A stretch of 64,000 nt of DNA from Phycomyces nitens. Its lineage: Eukaryota; Mucoromycota; Mucoromycetes; Mucorales; Phycomycetaceae. The position numbers and the translations under genes are program-made. A model generated the notes under the pieces. It was given only the letters and a program-made list of their open reading frames with translations. It had not been told where the DNA came from and searched no databases. The stretch covers positions 1,550,001 through 1,614,000 of the forward strand of contig JAHRBC010000008.1 of assembly GCA_022702545.1 (NCBI GenBank), in the 5' to 3' direction. Shown piece after piece: positions 53,669 through 64,000 of the stretch. Within the stretch, counting starts at the first letter, position 1; each line of letters opens with the position of its first letter.

Positions 53669-54581
53669 TAACACGGTGTGTTGTGGTGTTGTCGGCCTCA
53701 GTCGCAACCCGATTTTTGGGCCGTTTTGGGTAGCCAAGGTCACTGACGGTGCAGGTAGCCGTGACGTGGTCCTCAATTTATTTCATTTGCCGACGGCGGG
53801 CGAAGACCTTTGCACCTTTTTCCCTTTGACATTTTTTTTTTTTTTGTCTCTCAATTTTTCTAATTTTTCCTTAACAAAACCTTTTCCCCTTTCTTTCGAT
53901 TTCCACTCACACTAAAATTTAGTGTTGTGTTTTGTTGTACACTTCTTTAACAATTTTGGTAAAGAATCTCTCGTTAGTCAAGTCTACAAATCTCCCAACA
54001 ATTTTCTCATTTATTTAGTTTTATTATTATTTTTATTTTTATTGATTCTATTCTATCCAATCTTCTGTCAACTCTTCCGTATGTTATTTTATGATTTCAT
54101 ACAACATCTTTCTATTATTTTATCGTATATTATTTTATCCAACAATTAGTATAAATATCTCAAAATCAAACACTCAATAAACAAGGTCGACTTCTGATAC
54201 AAGTTTCTTCTCTGACAAAGTTGTCTGAATCCTTATTCTTTCTTGTGAATTTCTTCCGTTATATTTTGTTTCTTACCAAGTCTTTGTGGAAGATTGGTTG
54301 TTCTTTATATTTTTATTTGTATTAGTCAAGTCTTCTTGGAAGATTGACTACCCCCGTTTTTTTTATTCTCATTTGTATCCCCTTTTTGCTCTCACTTTTG
54401 TGAAAGCATTTCTTATTCCTGTCCTTGTAGTCACTTTGGTAACAAAGCGACTATCTTATTTACACCCGTTTCCTCCTTTTCGAACCTATTCTTCCTCCAT
54501 TCCGGATTTCGATCCATATTACTACCCGTACCTTTCTTTTCTCGTCCACCTCCTACACACAACAAAGTACCACACGCGTCA
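53669..54581 (+). repeat. Solo LTR, family G (913 bp), upstream of tRNA-Phe
   Basis: Flanked by TTCG on both sides (53665-53668 and 54582-54585). It begins TAACACGGTGTGTTGTGG and ends CACACGCGTCA, the end type shared with families C, D and F. It points away from the tRNA, 11 bp from its 5' end. A TATA-like TATAAATATC and TCAATAAACAAGG lie near 54150-54185. Confidence 0.9.
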
Positions 54582-54660
54582 TTCGCTTATAGAATATTTT
54601 TCTTTAATAAATTTCCTTTTGTAGTAATTTTTTGCCAATATCTATCTACCCATAGCAACA

Positions 54661-55686
54661 TTGAACATCCCCAAGCATCCATCGTCCAAGACGTTGCATC
54701 CAACAGCCATAACACCATCCTCAACACGCTTACCCATCATAGCACCCACTGACCAAGTTTCAGAACGATCGAACAACTTTTTTCCATTGAGATTACCAAT
54801 GTCAACATCATTGCCCCCATCTCTCATGCAGGGAATGCCAAGTGATCTCATGGTATACCTTGCTGATCTTGCCAAGAAAGTTGATGCCCTCACTGCTGCC
54901 AGTGTCCACTGGGAGGCTGTTGCGGCAAAAAATGTCCAGTTGACAGAAGAACTTGCTGAGACCAAGTTGTAGCTTGCCAAAATTTTGGGCAAACAAAACT
55001 CTTTCCCCCAGGGTCCAGCCCCTGTTGTTTCGCTCTCCGCCCCTGTCCCCACACCCAGTTCCCAGGAACCAGGGTTAGAAGCCTCCACCTGGGCTGTAAA
55101 GGCCAGTGTCCACCGCCCTCCCCCCACCCACAAGAGTCTCTCTCCTCATCGAGTTGCCACCTCCCAGCGTGTCTTCACTGCCCCCTCTGGCCCCAATGGA
55201 TATGAATACATTTATATCCCACGTTCCCACCGCCTCACCCATAGGGAAGTGCGCAGTTCCCTCAGAACCCTTGGCCTTGACACAGCTCATCTTCTGGACA
55301 TCAACTTCTCTGCTCGTGGCATTATTGGTATCCTTGTCTACCTCCAGTTCATCTCTGACTTCAAGACACAGCTTGAAAAAGCTGGTGTCAAACTCATCTT
55401 AGATTTTGATCCTTTGGACCCCCAGCACTTGGCTGACCCTAAGTTTAGGGATATGCCAATTGACGACCATGCTGACAAGGCCATGGAAATCCAGCACAAT
55501 AGGTGCATCCAAGCCCTTAAGTTCCTGTGCCCCCATGTTGCCATACCTGTGGCCCATTACTTTGTTGAAGCAGGCTGGATCTGTAACAACAATGTGCCCA
55601 CTCGTACAGCTTTGGAGGGTGATGCTGAATCAGCCTTCAAAAGAAAACGTAGCCTTGCTCCAGTGACCATATGGAAGAATGAGTGA
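54661..55686 (+). pseudogene. LINE ORF1 (gag-like) with one in-frame TAG
   Basis: The frame from 54661 (MNIPKHPSSK) to 55686 is open except for TAG at 54970-54972 (KL*LAKILG), probably from CAG. A helix-forming stretch (LAKKVDALTAASVHWEAVAA), a Pro-rich linker and a conserved-looking C-terminal half (THREVRSSLRTLGLD, INFSARGIIGILVY) are visible. I see no zinc knuckle. The stop TGA overlaps the ORF2 start. Confidence 0.65.
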
Positions 55687-56995
55687 GATCTCATTTGGAC
55701 TATGGAATGCAAACGGTCTTCAACCCCATGCTATTAACGACGTGCTCAACCACTGTCAGTCCCTACATATGCTCTTCATCACAGAAACATGGCTCCTATC
55801 ACCTGCGCGTATACCCACATCATGGTCCCAAATTCATTTGTATGGATCCCCTGTTGCTGGGAACTACTGTGGGTCGATGGGAGTTTCATTGTTAATCTCC
55901 CCCTCCTGCCCTTATCCTGTCACCCAAATCCCTATGCCCAACAATTATGCCCTCGCCGTCAAGATTGGCACCCTTCGACTGGTTTGCCTATACCTGCCAC
56001 CAAGCATGCCCACTGCCGATGCCCTTTCCGTCCTCTCAGCCATTCCTTTAACTGATGTCACCATTATATGTGGTGACCTCAACGCCAGACTGGGTTCTCT
56101 CACTGGTGATTATGCCACAAATTCCCACGGCCTAGCCCTCTGTGAGTGGCTAGAAGAACGCTCCCTTACTGTCCTTAACGGCTCCCTCTCTCCATGCACC
56201 CCCACCTACATTTCCTTCCGCCGTGATCTTGAAATCAGCAGCATCATTGACCTTGTGATATTTGGTAGTAGAAAAGGGATGGTGGATACTTTGAGACTCT
56301 TTATTGTGATTGAGAAAAAATTAAAGTTATATCCAGTCATTGATTCAAGAAGTGTGTTAACTTAGTATTTATAATTATTGTTATAATTCTTATCAGCTTG
56401 GATATTCATTATCATAATAGCTGTGTTATTAGTTAATAGGTATTTTGGGACTTTGTCCCACAATAGATTGGGTATGATATTTTCATATTTGGATAAGGAT
56501 TTCTGGATGGTATAGTTTGTCTTGATTTTAGATAATCCAACTATCTGGGTTTATATATCACTTTTCTCTGATATACCATTATGCCAAATACAACAGACCT
56601 CTTCATCACCAACACTGACCTCACCAACCCCTCCCTCCACATTGCCACCGAACTCTCCTTGGGCTCTGACCACCGCCTCCTCTCCCTTTCCTTTACCTAT
56701 GCCCTCCAACCCACCCCTCCCCCTCCCCTTCCCATTTGACGCCTCTGGAACCTATCCCATCTCAAGGAACCAGAGTGCTTAGACTTATATACCTCCACCC
56801 TCATCACCAATTCCGCCCTCCTCCATTCCACTCTGCAAGAAATTGTAGAAAATCCGCCCTCCTCTCCTCCCCCTATTGATGCCCTCACTAACAATTGTGT
56901 GTTCTTTGTAACACAATGGTTGTTGCCTCCTTCTCTCCAACTCCTTCTGATGTGGTATTGGCTCTCCGAGCCGTGCTTTATTTAATAGTAAAATT
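55679..56995 (+). pseudogene. LINE ORF2: APE endonuclease part, interrupted and truncated
   Basis: ATG at 55679 lies inside the last codons of ORF1 (ATGAGTGA overlap). The endonuclease motifs follow in order: GLWNANGL, ITETWL, VTIICGDLNARLG, IIDLVIF and, after the insertion at 56262-56578, LGSDHRLLSL with the catalytic Ser-Asp-His. The part after SDH has a TGA and ends at a truncation point near 56990. No reverse transcriptase is left. Confidence 0.8.
56262..56578. repeat. Insertion of about 316 bp in the LINE endonuclease, perhaps a solo LTR
   Basis: Sequence foreign to the ORF with inverted ends TGGTA...TACCA (56263-56578). TGATAT occurs on both sides (56256-56261 and 56569-56574), so the exact boundary is ambiguous. 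No coding capacity. Confidence 0.5.
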
Positions 56996-57482
56996 TTTTT
57001 ATACCCTTAATCTCCACATCTTTCCAAGCTGCGCATCGTGGATACCTTAAATGAATGTCAATGAACTCACACTACGGCGGAAGGACCGGTAGCTGTGCCG
57101 AAAACGGTAGCATAACTACCGTTTTTTATGATTTTTGAGCACCTTATCTCCGCAGATTGTGGTTGAAAGGTAATGTCATCGATGCCGATTCATAAAAGTC
57201 GCATGGAATGTCTTTTCATCAGGCAATGAGGTAGTTGTAGTACCATAGAAAGGGCTCGTAAGTTTTTAGGCAACCTTGTTTATTGAAATGAGCATTTTAT
57301 TTGGTGTTAAAGATGTTGCGCATTTTTGAGAAAAATAATTTTTCGCCTGTGTGAACAAAACGGTAGTTATGCTACTGTTTTTTTGAAACAATTTTTTTGT
57401 TTTTGACATTATTAGCCATTTTATTTTATTTTATTTGGTATTGATATTTATAAGGAAAGAAAAAAGAAAAAGAAAATTTTTA

Positions 57483-58378
57483 TAAAGTGGCAAGATTACC
57501 CCTGGTCACATGCAGATTGTCATTAAACACATAATATGATGCAATGATAAAGAACTGATTACTACTCGGAGGGTACTGGATGAGCCCAACTTGATGCTGA
57601 ATGTCATCCACATTAACAGCATATTTTGGCTGGGTTGTTTGTCCAGTTGAGCTGTGTGACCGCCGTATTACGATTGGCACAGATGAGTCATGGGCTGCTG
57701 TACCATGCTCTTTCATCACTTCAACGAATGCCAGAAAGTGCGGTGTGCCATCAACCTCTTTATGCTCAAAATAAAATTCCACGGTGCCAACAAACCAGCT
57801 TTGAATAGTTATATTGCGACGGCTAGATAAAAATATAAAAAATGCGAGTGATCTCTATTTTGTATTTTGACTAATACCAATACTCACTTTCTGTATGGAC
57901 AGGTGAACATCACATGATGATTGCCACGTCTGGTCTCGTTTTTTATTCTTTGGTACATACATGAAGAATGTACGGTTGAATTTTTCCAAAGACAAGAAGC
58001 AACAACAATCGTCGGGTCATCAAGTTCAATACTGTCCATACCACTGTTTCGCACATAGTACTTTGCCAAAGTATTCTTGACAACAGGGCTGCTGACACCT
58101 TCCAAGTCATCATCATTCAAGCTGGCATGTCAGTTGAATGGCTCCCATAGCTGGGCAGCACTTACACCATCTGGAAGATCTAAGAAACTTGCTTCATTAT
58201 ATGTGGACGGCTGACTTGTACTAGGATAATTCTGAGAGCTGTTTGCTGAACTGACAAAGCTATGAACAGCAAAGCGCTCAACAAGCAAACTAGCATTTCT
58301 ACCGCCCTTCAAGTTTGATGTGATAAGCTTGGAGTATACTCTAATTACTTTTTCCATGGGTAGGTAAGAGATTATTTG
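57483..58378 (-). pseudogene. tnp2 transposase 3' remnant in CACTA 1e
   Basis: Same retained exons and same TGA after LWEPFN as in 1c and 1d. The last exon (EFYFEHKEVDG to GNLATL) is open. Confidence 0.85.
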
Positions 58379-59694
58379 ACTAATAATAGCAACAGCAGCA
58401 AAGACACTTCTTGGTCAATGATGACAAAATCAACGTACCTGTCATCAATGATTGTGGCCAGTGAGGCACGGCTAGGACAATAGCACTCCACATTTACAAG
58501 TGCAAAAGAATGTGGTGTGCCAAGAATCTTCTTCAAGACACCTTTAAGAGTGCAAACCAGACTTGTAAGAGAAAAATAGCAGAGAACAGCCAGGCAAGTT
58601 TATTAATTAACAAACATTTGAATATACATTATAATTAATACAATATTTTTATTATGTTATAGCAGGAAAGAGCAAGCAGTTCTTTTCTTTCGGAAGATGA
58701 GGTATTTCAAATGGATGACGAGGCTGAATCCCCAATCATGACAGATGTACTATAAGTTAGAGCTTTTTTGTTGCTCATCTATTCTCAATTTAATATTAAT
58801 ATAATATTCCTACTGTTTGATATAGGTTTACACCACTAGGAATGAGCAATGAGCCTTCATCTAAGAGAAACAGACTAAGTCTTTAATATTCTTTAGGCTG
58901 CTCTTATTGGTTCTCTCATATTTTTAGTATATGTTTTAGCGCACTTTTTCTTTTCCTCTTTTCCTTTAGCTGTTTTATCTTTGCTTTGGTCCTCTCCTTT
59001 GAAATAAAATCGAATAACTCTCCATCACGTAAGATTGCCACCTTAATAAATGCCCGATTGGCATCTTGTATACCACATCTTCAGCTCTGTTGTTTTTAAT
59101 CTAGGAATGAAACACACATCTCGCCCTTTTTCAAGCACCAAAAAAAATGAAATTTTTTTATAGCTGTATTACGCCGAGGTTAGTTTATATTTCTTTTCTT
59201 TTCTTTGCTCTACTTTTTTGAAGTAAAACTAAATGACCCTCCCTTATGTAAGGTTGTCAATGACATAAACATCCGATTGGAATCTTGTATACCACATCTT
59301 CAGCTCTGCTATCTTTAATCAAGGAATGAAACACTCATCTCATAATTTTTCAGACACTAAAAAAAGATGAAAATTTTTTACAGCTATATTACACTAAAGT
59401 TTGTTGTTCCCCACCTCCCCACCTGGGAATCTCTGTAGAATATGCATATTGTTTTCTTAATGATGTACTCATTCTGCCAATTACCATTATATTCGAATTA
59501 GTTTTAAATCTTATGAGCTGACTTTACAGCAATATATTTTCTATGGTAAGAATATTATAATATGTTTACACTCTTTAATTAATCATATTGCGCATTCTCT
59601 ATTCTCCTTCTACTGCATCTAGTATTTACATCTATACGTTTCATATAGTGGCATTAATTCAAGAGATGCTTGGTATACCGATTAACAAGCACAA

Positions 59695-60311
59695 TGTTGT
59701 AAATGAGTATTGATCACTGCTGAATCTGAGAGTAAGACTGAAGGATAAAATAATATCCTCAGCTATTCCAGTCAAACGGATCTGGCTTTATGAGATTATC
59801 CAATACACAGATCATCATACACATAATTGATTATTATTTATTATTATTATTGTTATCACCATAATATGGGATATACAGATATACACATATTTATCTAATG
59901 GCATCATCATATTCCATCTACATATTTCGTTGATTATATGAATACTTGATTGAGAGACTACAACTACAATGAATTAATAATTCTAAAAACATTACCCGAG
60001 TATCTGGGTCGGAATATTAAAATATTACCAATAGCATAAATGCTCTTCTTTACCAAAGCTCTCTGGCTGATCTGACTGGAGAAGTATCATATCAATAGGT
60101 CTCTCTGGATCTTTCCAGAAAGACAATACTCCTGGAAGATGACTCATCGTGATAAATATTACCAAAGCATATACTGAATTATAAATCAGAAAACATATAA
60201 ATATCAGTAGTTAGTTCTGTGTAGAAACACAACCTTTTTCTTTGGAATAAACACCCTACACAAGTTCTCACGAATTCTTTCATATCTTTCCAAGTTTATT
60301 TCTACCCACAA
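59695..60311. repeat. Solo LTR-like insertion in CACTA 1e, 617 bp
   Basis: TGTTGTAAATGAG at the left and CTACCCACAA at the right, flanked by CACAA (59690-59694 and 60312-60316). The uninterrupted site AAGCACAATATATAC is present in the other family-1 copies. No relation seen to families A-G; the 5-bp duplication also differs from theirs. Confidence 0.75.
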
Positions 60312-62149
60312 CACACAATATATACTGGTATGCTATCCAAAACAATATGCTCGGTTTATTTGATTGCTTCATTCTCTGACCACGATATCTTTATAGCAAT
60401 TGATGAAGACCAAAGGCCTTCCAAGTCATGACAGTGATTCACAACAAGATGCTCGGCACGCTGATTAACAAGCACAATATATACTGGTATGCTACCCAAA
60501 ACAATATATTCGGTTTATTTGATTGCTTTATTCTCTGACCACAATATTTTTATAGCAATCGATGAAGACCAAAGGTGCTATCCAAGTCATGACAGTGATC
60601 CATAACAAGATGCTTGGCACGCCGATTGACAAGCACAACGTATACTGGTATGCTATCCAAAATAATAAGCTCGGTTTATTTGATTGCTTCATTCTCTGAC
60701 CACAATATTTTTATAGCAATCGGTGAAGACCAAAGGCCATCCAAGTCATAACAACATGTTGTTGGCATCGTGTATAGATTGAGTAAAAGGTTTGTACCAT
60801 ATACGTTTTATAATATTAAATAGTATTTGCTTTTGGTGTTTCTATATTATTATTATATATATTTTAATATTATTTGAAATAAATAGAAATTATAATAAAA
60901 AATAAACCATTATTTCAAATAAATGGCAGTAAAAAAAGAATGGGTGCTAGTATATAAAGTAATATAAAAGAGAGGCTATAGTATATAAAGAAACGATTTT
61001 GGTTGGATAAAAAAACGGTAGCTGTGCCTATTCCTGCCTCATAACTACCCTTTTTTTTCGCACTAAAAAAACGGTAACAGCTACCGAAATCGCCTTATAC
61101 AGAGTCTTTACTACCGTTTTTTTTGGTGGGAAAAAACAGTAGTAATGCTACCAAAACGGTAGTTAGCTACCGTTTTTTCCGCCATAGTGTCACAAGTGCA
61201 CAAATCACCAAGCTCCTGGAGCTCACCCACAAGCTCAAGGTCAAAGAAAATTCACAAGACCAATTGGCCACCTATGAACTCCCACAGGAGATCCTTGATG
61301 ACATGGAGACCACTTCCCGTAAGGGGCTCAAAGGAAATCTCCAGAGATTTGCCAAAGATGCTCTCACCTATGAGGGAGGAAGCTGGACAAAGGGTGGAGC
61401 CATTAACAAAGACTTCATCCCAGAACTCAAAAGGTCTCACGTGGACACCCTTACAGTCGTACAGGGTAGATACAAAGAGGCTGACAAGCTTAGGACAACT
61501 GCAAGCATTGCCACAGAAATCTTTGATGATCTCAAAGCTTTCATTGCAGGGGACCAATTCAAAGACATGCTCCAAGAAGTCCTCGAAAAGACACACTGCC
61601 TGGCCATCTATGGCTATGCTGCAGCAAAGTATGCTGACGAAGACACAAAAGACATTGTCGTATGTTCTCTCAACCTCCCTGCCAAAGTCAGGCACCTTGA
61701 TGATGATGAAGACAAAGGAGACTGAGAGCTGGTCTTCTCTGCCGACATGGTCCAGCGGATCCACAAATACAATTATGAGGAATCTATCTTCAAAGCTGCT
61801 ACTTCCACTCGATCAAGCAACTCAAATGGATATCACCAAGGAAACCATAGAAAATGTGGCCAGGGGTTTCACCGGGGAAGAGGTTTCCCAAACAGTCGGA
61901 AATCAACTTTTGCAACTCAGACCAGGGGTGGACATCAGCAAAATCACTCCTCCAGCCCAGGCAACAGCCAAGGACAGTCCCAGCAACAGTCTTACCAGCC
62001 ACAATCAAACCAGTAATTCTCCCAGTCCTTCAGGACCACTATACCGTACCTCTTGATGGGATCCCACCAGGAGGCCAGCTAGGTTGTTTTGTAGAAGCAT
62101 AGAAGAGCTTGACAAATCACCAATGGCCAAAGACGGTCATAGAGGAGGG

Positions 62150-62468
62150 ATTCCATGTCCAATGGACGAAGACACCACGCCCATGGAAAAACAAACCGTT
62201 TTGACTGTCCGAGGGAGACCAAACGGAAGTTGATATTGCAGTCAACAAGTTCCTGCAGGCAGGCGTCATCGAAAATTCACCAAGCCAAAGCATCAACTAC
62301 TTGTCAAACATGTTCATCGTTCACGAAACAGACAAGAAGCACCCCATACTCGACTGCAAATCAATCAACCAATATGTTCAATGCGAACACTTCAATATGG
62401 AGGGTGTTCCCGCATTGAGAGATATGATAATGCCAAACGATTTGATTACAAAGATCGATTTAAAGGAT
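62150..62468 (+). pseudogene. DIRS reverse transcriptase 5' part
   Basis: The frame reads VDIAVNKFLQAGVIENSPSQS, NYLSNMFIVHETDKKHPILDC, FNMEGVPALRDMI and ITKIDLKD. This is the fingers region of DIRS-type reverse transcriptases, ending just at the first catalytic Asp, where the next element begins. An upstream stop separates it from ORF1. Confidence 0.75.
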
Positions 62469-64000
62469 CACTGGGAAAACGGTCCTGAAGTACAATGATA
62501 AGAAGTAACCTTTTAACCTATGCAAAACTGGAGTGATTTTGTATCTCAGAAAGTTTTTCATATTCAGGTTAAAGATAAAGCTTTACTCTATCTTATTGGC
62601 TTAGACACAATAGACATATGAATATCAATTTGTAAGATTATAAAGTTGTTGAGAATAAAGTAAATGTAACACTTGTTTCCTTATTATCTTAATATTCAAA
62701 AGCATACAATATGTCTTCTATTACTCAACTTCGCAACGAGGCCTGTTATTGCACTAAATGCAATGGTAACGCCCAAGGTTACAGTCTGGTAACAAAGAGA
62801 ACCTCTCAGCGTCATAATAAGAGAGCAAGAATTGACGAACTTGAAAGAATTGTGATGGGTATGATGATTTTGGTATTGTTTTTTGGCCCTTGTATAATAA
62901 CACGGTTTTTTATTAAACACAGAAAGACAAAGAGAAATGGTGGAGATTGATATTGAACGTAAGGAATATTTATTTGAAGAGCAGCAGATAGTAACAAGCT
63001 ATTGTATTCTATATGTAGCTATCACAACCCATCAATCCGGTTCTATGGAAAGACAGAATGATTTTTCCCACTCACCCGTCGTGGAATCTGAGCTGATGCT
63101 GGATGGCGATGATTCAGCTGCCAATGAGGTGAATGGCAATGACAGCAACAATGAAGAGGAGAGCAATGCCGAAGACAGTGATGGTGACGACGTCGAGGAG
63201 ATTGAAGTCGAGGATCTTAGCAGTGAAGGCGAGTGTTGAATAAAGAAAAAGAACCTGAAAAAATTGAGTGTTAATAATTATCATTTTAAAATAGACCCCT
63301 TTTCCTCCCCCGAGATGCCAGAGAATCCAGTGCACAGGTCCATTGCCATATTCGTGGTCCTGTTTGCATCCCGATACGTGGTCAACAAGGGTGCTGTTGT
63401 CTTGATCGAGTTCATCAACGAGCTCTTGAAGATCTACGAGCAGGATTTCCAATTGCCCTCTAGCCTTCCTGGTCTCCAAAAGATGACGGGTTTCTCAGCC
63501 TTGACCAAAGGAATAAAGAAATCTGTTGTGTGCCAGGATTGCCACAAGGTGTACGAGGAAGCTGGGTCTGTTCCTGAGTTCTGTAACTCATCCAAGGTTG
63601 GTTCCCGCTCTTCCTGTGGGTGCAAGTTGATGAAGGCGTCCTCTTCTGGTACTTTGGTTCCAAGACACCAATTCCACTATCAGTCCGTCAAGCAGGCGTT
63701 GAGTGTCCTTTTCCTCCGCCCGGATTTTGAGGCCAATATCCGCCATTGGAACAAAGAGCTTAAGGTCATGGACACCATGTGCGATGTGTACGATGGTGCC
63801 ATGTGGAAGGACCTGAAGGATAAGGATGGTGTCTCCTTTGTCGCTGACCCACGTTCATTGATGCTGACATTGAACATCGATTGGTTTCAGCCATTCGATG
63901 GGGTGACTTATTCCTGTGGAGCAATCTACTTGGCAATAAACAATCTTCCTAGGGCTGAGCGGTTCAAGCCCGAGAATATCATCCTTGTTGGCCTGATGCC
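62469..64000 (+). mobile_element. Fourth tnp2 DNA transposon (CACTGG start), runs off the window
   Basis: CACTGGGAAAACGG at 62469 matches the terminus type of the element ending at 50704 (CACTGGAAAAACC on its reverse strand). Its transposase is close to that of the element at 44339. The right end is beyond 64000. Confidence 0.8.
62711..64000 (+). CDS. tnp2-type transposase of the fourth element, partial
   Basis: Exon 1 starts at 62711 (MSSITQLRNEACYCTKCNGN, then KRTSQRH), a zinc-finger-like cluster as in the 44339 element. Short exons with acidic content follow (about 62919-62955, 63050-63230). The second of these seems to end at GAAG|GCGAGT, a possible GC donor. The large exon opens at about 63293 after AAAATAG and reads MPENPVHRSIAIFVVLF through LMLTLNIDWFQPFDG and FKPENIILVGLM to the window end. 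It is open as far as visible. Confidence 0.8.

Larger units (their letters stand above)
54586..56995 (+). mobile_element. Truncated LINE-type (non-LTR) retrotransposon
   Basis: Two overlapping frames: a gag-like ORF1 and an ORF2 that begins with an APE-type endonuclease. The reverse transcriptase part is missing because a DIRS-type sequence starts near 56996. A 310-320-bp insertion splits the endonuclease at about 56262-56578. It lies just beyond the solo LTR upstream of tRNA-Phe. Confidence 0.8.
57070..61189 (-). mobile_element. CACTA family 1 copy 1e, internally deleted, with an LTR inside
   Basis: Termini CACTACGGCGG at 57070 and GCCATAGTG ending 61189 (one change), flanked by TCA (57067-57069 and 61190-61192). 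The net length is about 3.5 kb without the 617-bp insertion at 59695. It carries three units of the 160-bp repeat, one right-end segment, transposase remnants on the minus strand, and the accessory remnant at about 58490-58755. Confidence 0.93.
57051..62016 (+). pseudogene. DIRS gag-like ORF1, interrupted by CACTA 1e
   Basis: ATG at 57051 reads MNVNELT up to the CACTA terminus. Across the insertion, with one TCA duplication removed, the same frame continues as SAQITKLLELTHKLKVK at about 61193. It runs through a helical domain (SRKGLKGNLQRFAKDAL, LEKTHCLAIYGYAAAKY) to a TGA after EDKGD at 61722-61724. The downstream basic Gly/Gln-rich tail (GYHQGNHRKCGQGFHRGRG) is typical of DIRS gag C-termini but lies in another frame, so there is at least one frameshift. 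Confidence 0.7.
56996..62468 (+). mobile_element. DIRS-type retroelement fragment, split by CACTA 1e
   Basis: ORF1 starts at 57051, is interrupted after seven codons by CACTA 1e (57070-61189) and continues from 61193. A second frame shows the DIRS-type reverse transcriptase start. It is cut at 62468 by a tnp2 element. The right-hand part, with RT remainder, RNase H and tyrosine recombinase, is absent. Confidence 0.75.

Noticed and set aside
1..64000. CRISPR arrays, bacterial operons or host protein genes
   Set aside because: No regularly spaced short repeats, no bacterial gene organisation, and every convincing protein belongs to a mobile element.

Overview
This 64 kb window reads as a transposon graveyard from an early-diverging fungus. 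Mucoromycota, and Mucorales in particular, is my best guess. The evidence is AT-rich DNA, short spliceosomal introns (about 45-75 bp) inside transposase genes, tnp2-type CACTA elements, a DIRS-type retroelement, Ty3/gypsy elements and eukaryotic tRNA genes. I see no single-copy host protein gene. The only stable host features are three tRNA genes: Asp-GTC (14090-14161, +), Pro-AGG (28258-28329, -) and Phe-GAA (53585-53657, -). The rest is mobile DNA, often nested two or three deep.

Layout. 1-6225: a CACTA element (family 1, termini CACTACGGCGG) with a seven-exon tnp2 transposase gene carrying one frameshift and a divergent three-exon accessory gene; its left end lies outside the window. 6226-6972: right end of a family-2 element (termini CACTGCAAAAG). 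6973-12884: a minus-strand Ty3/gypsy element with gag, pol and integrase, cut at its 3' side. 12889-14080: a solo LTR ending 9 bp before tRNA-Asp. 14207-19507: a young, apparently complete Ty3/gypsy element with 311-bp LTRs. 19545-20187: a solo LTR with another solo LTR inside it. 20188-27446: a MULE/FAR1-like gene split by one family-1 CACTA element that is itself split by a second, inverted copy of the same family. 27558-28231: two solo LTRs on the 3' side of tRNA-Pro. 28339 to about 44300: a head-to-tail pile of LTRs on the 5' side of tRNA-Pro, separated by CATT or CATTT; it is interrupted by a family-2 element (30535-37606), a family-1 derivative (38328-41816) and a third tnp2 element (44339-50704). 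51061-51399: a Tc1-type remnant. 52210-53542: LTRs on the 3' side of tRNA-Phe. 53669-54581: a solo LTR on its 5' side. 54586 to about 56995: a truncated LINE. About 56996-62468: a DIRS fragment split by a family-1 derivative and cut by a fourth tnp2 element that runs off the end.

Two themes link these parts. First, every tRNA gene carries LTRs at a nearly fixed distance on its 5' side (4-bp target duplication at -6 to -9, or -8 to -11, from the mature tRNA), always pointing away from the tRNA, while two other LTR families occupy the 3' side. Repeated insertion at one exact site explains the LTR pile at tRNA-Pro. Second, tnp2 elements of at least two terminus types coexist. Each full copy pairs a transposase with an N-terminal zinc finger and a small accessory gene, while shorter family-1 copies sharing the same two deletions appear to have spread as non-autonomous passengers. 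Exon joins given here were checked by hand for reading phase, but no alignment or database search was run.
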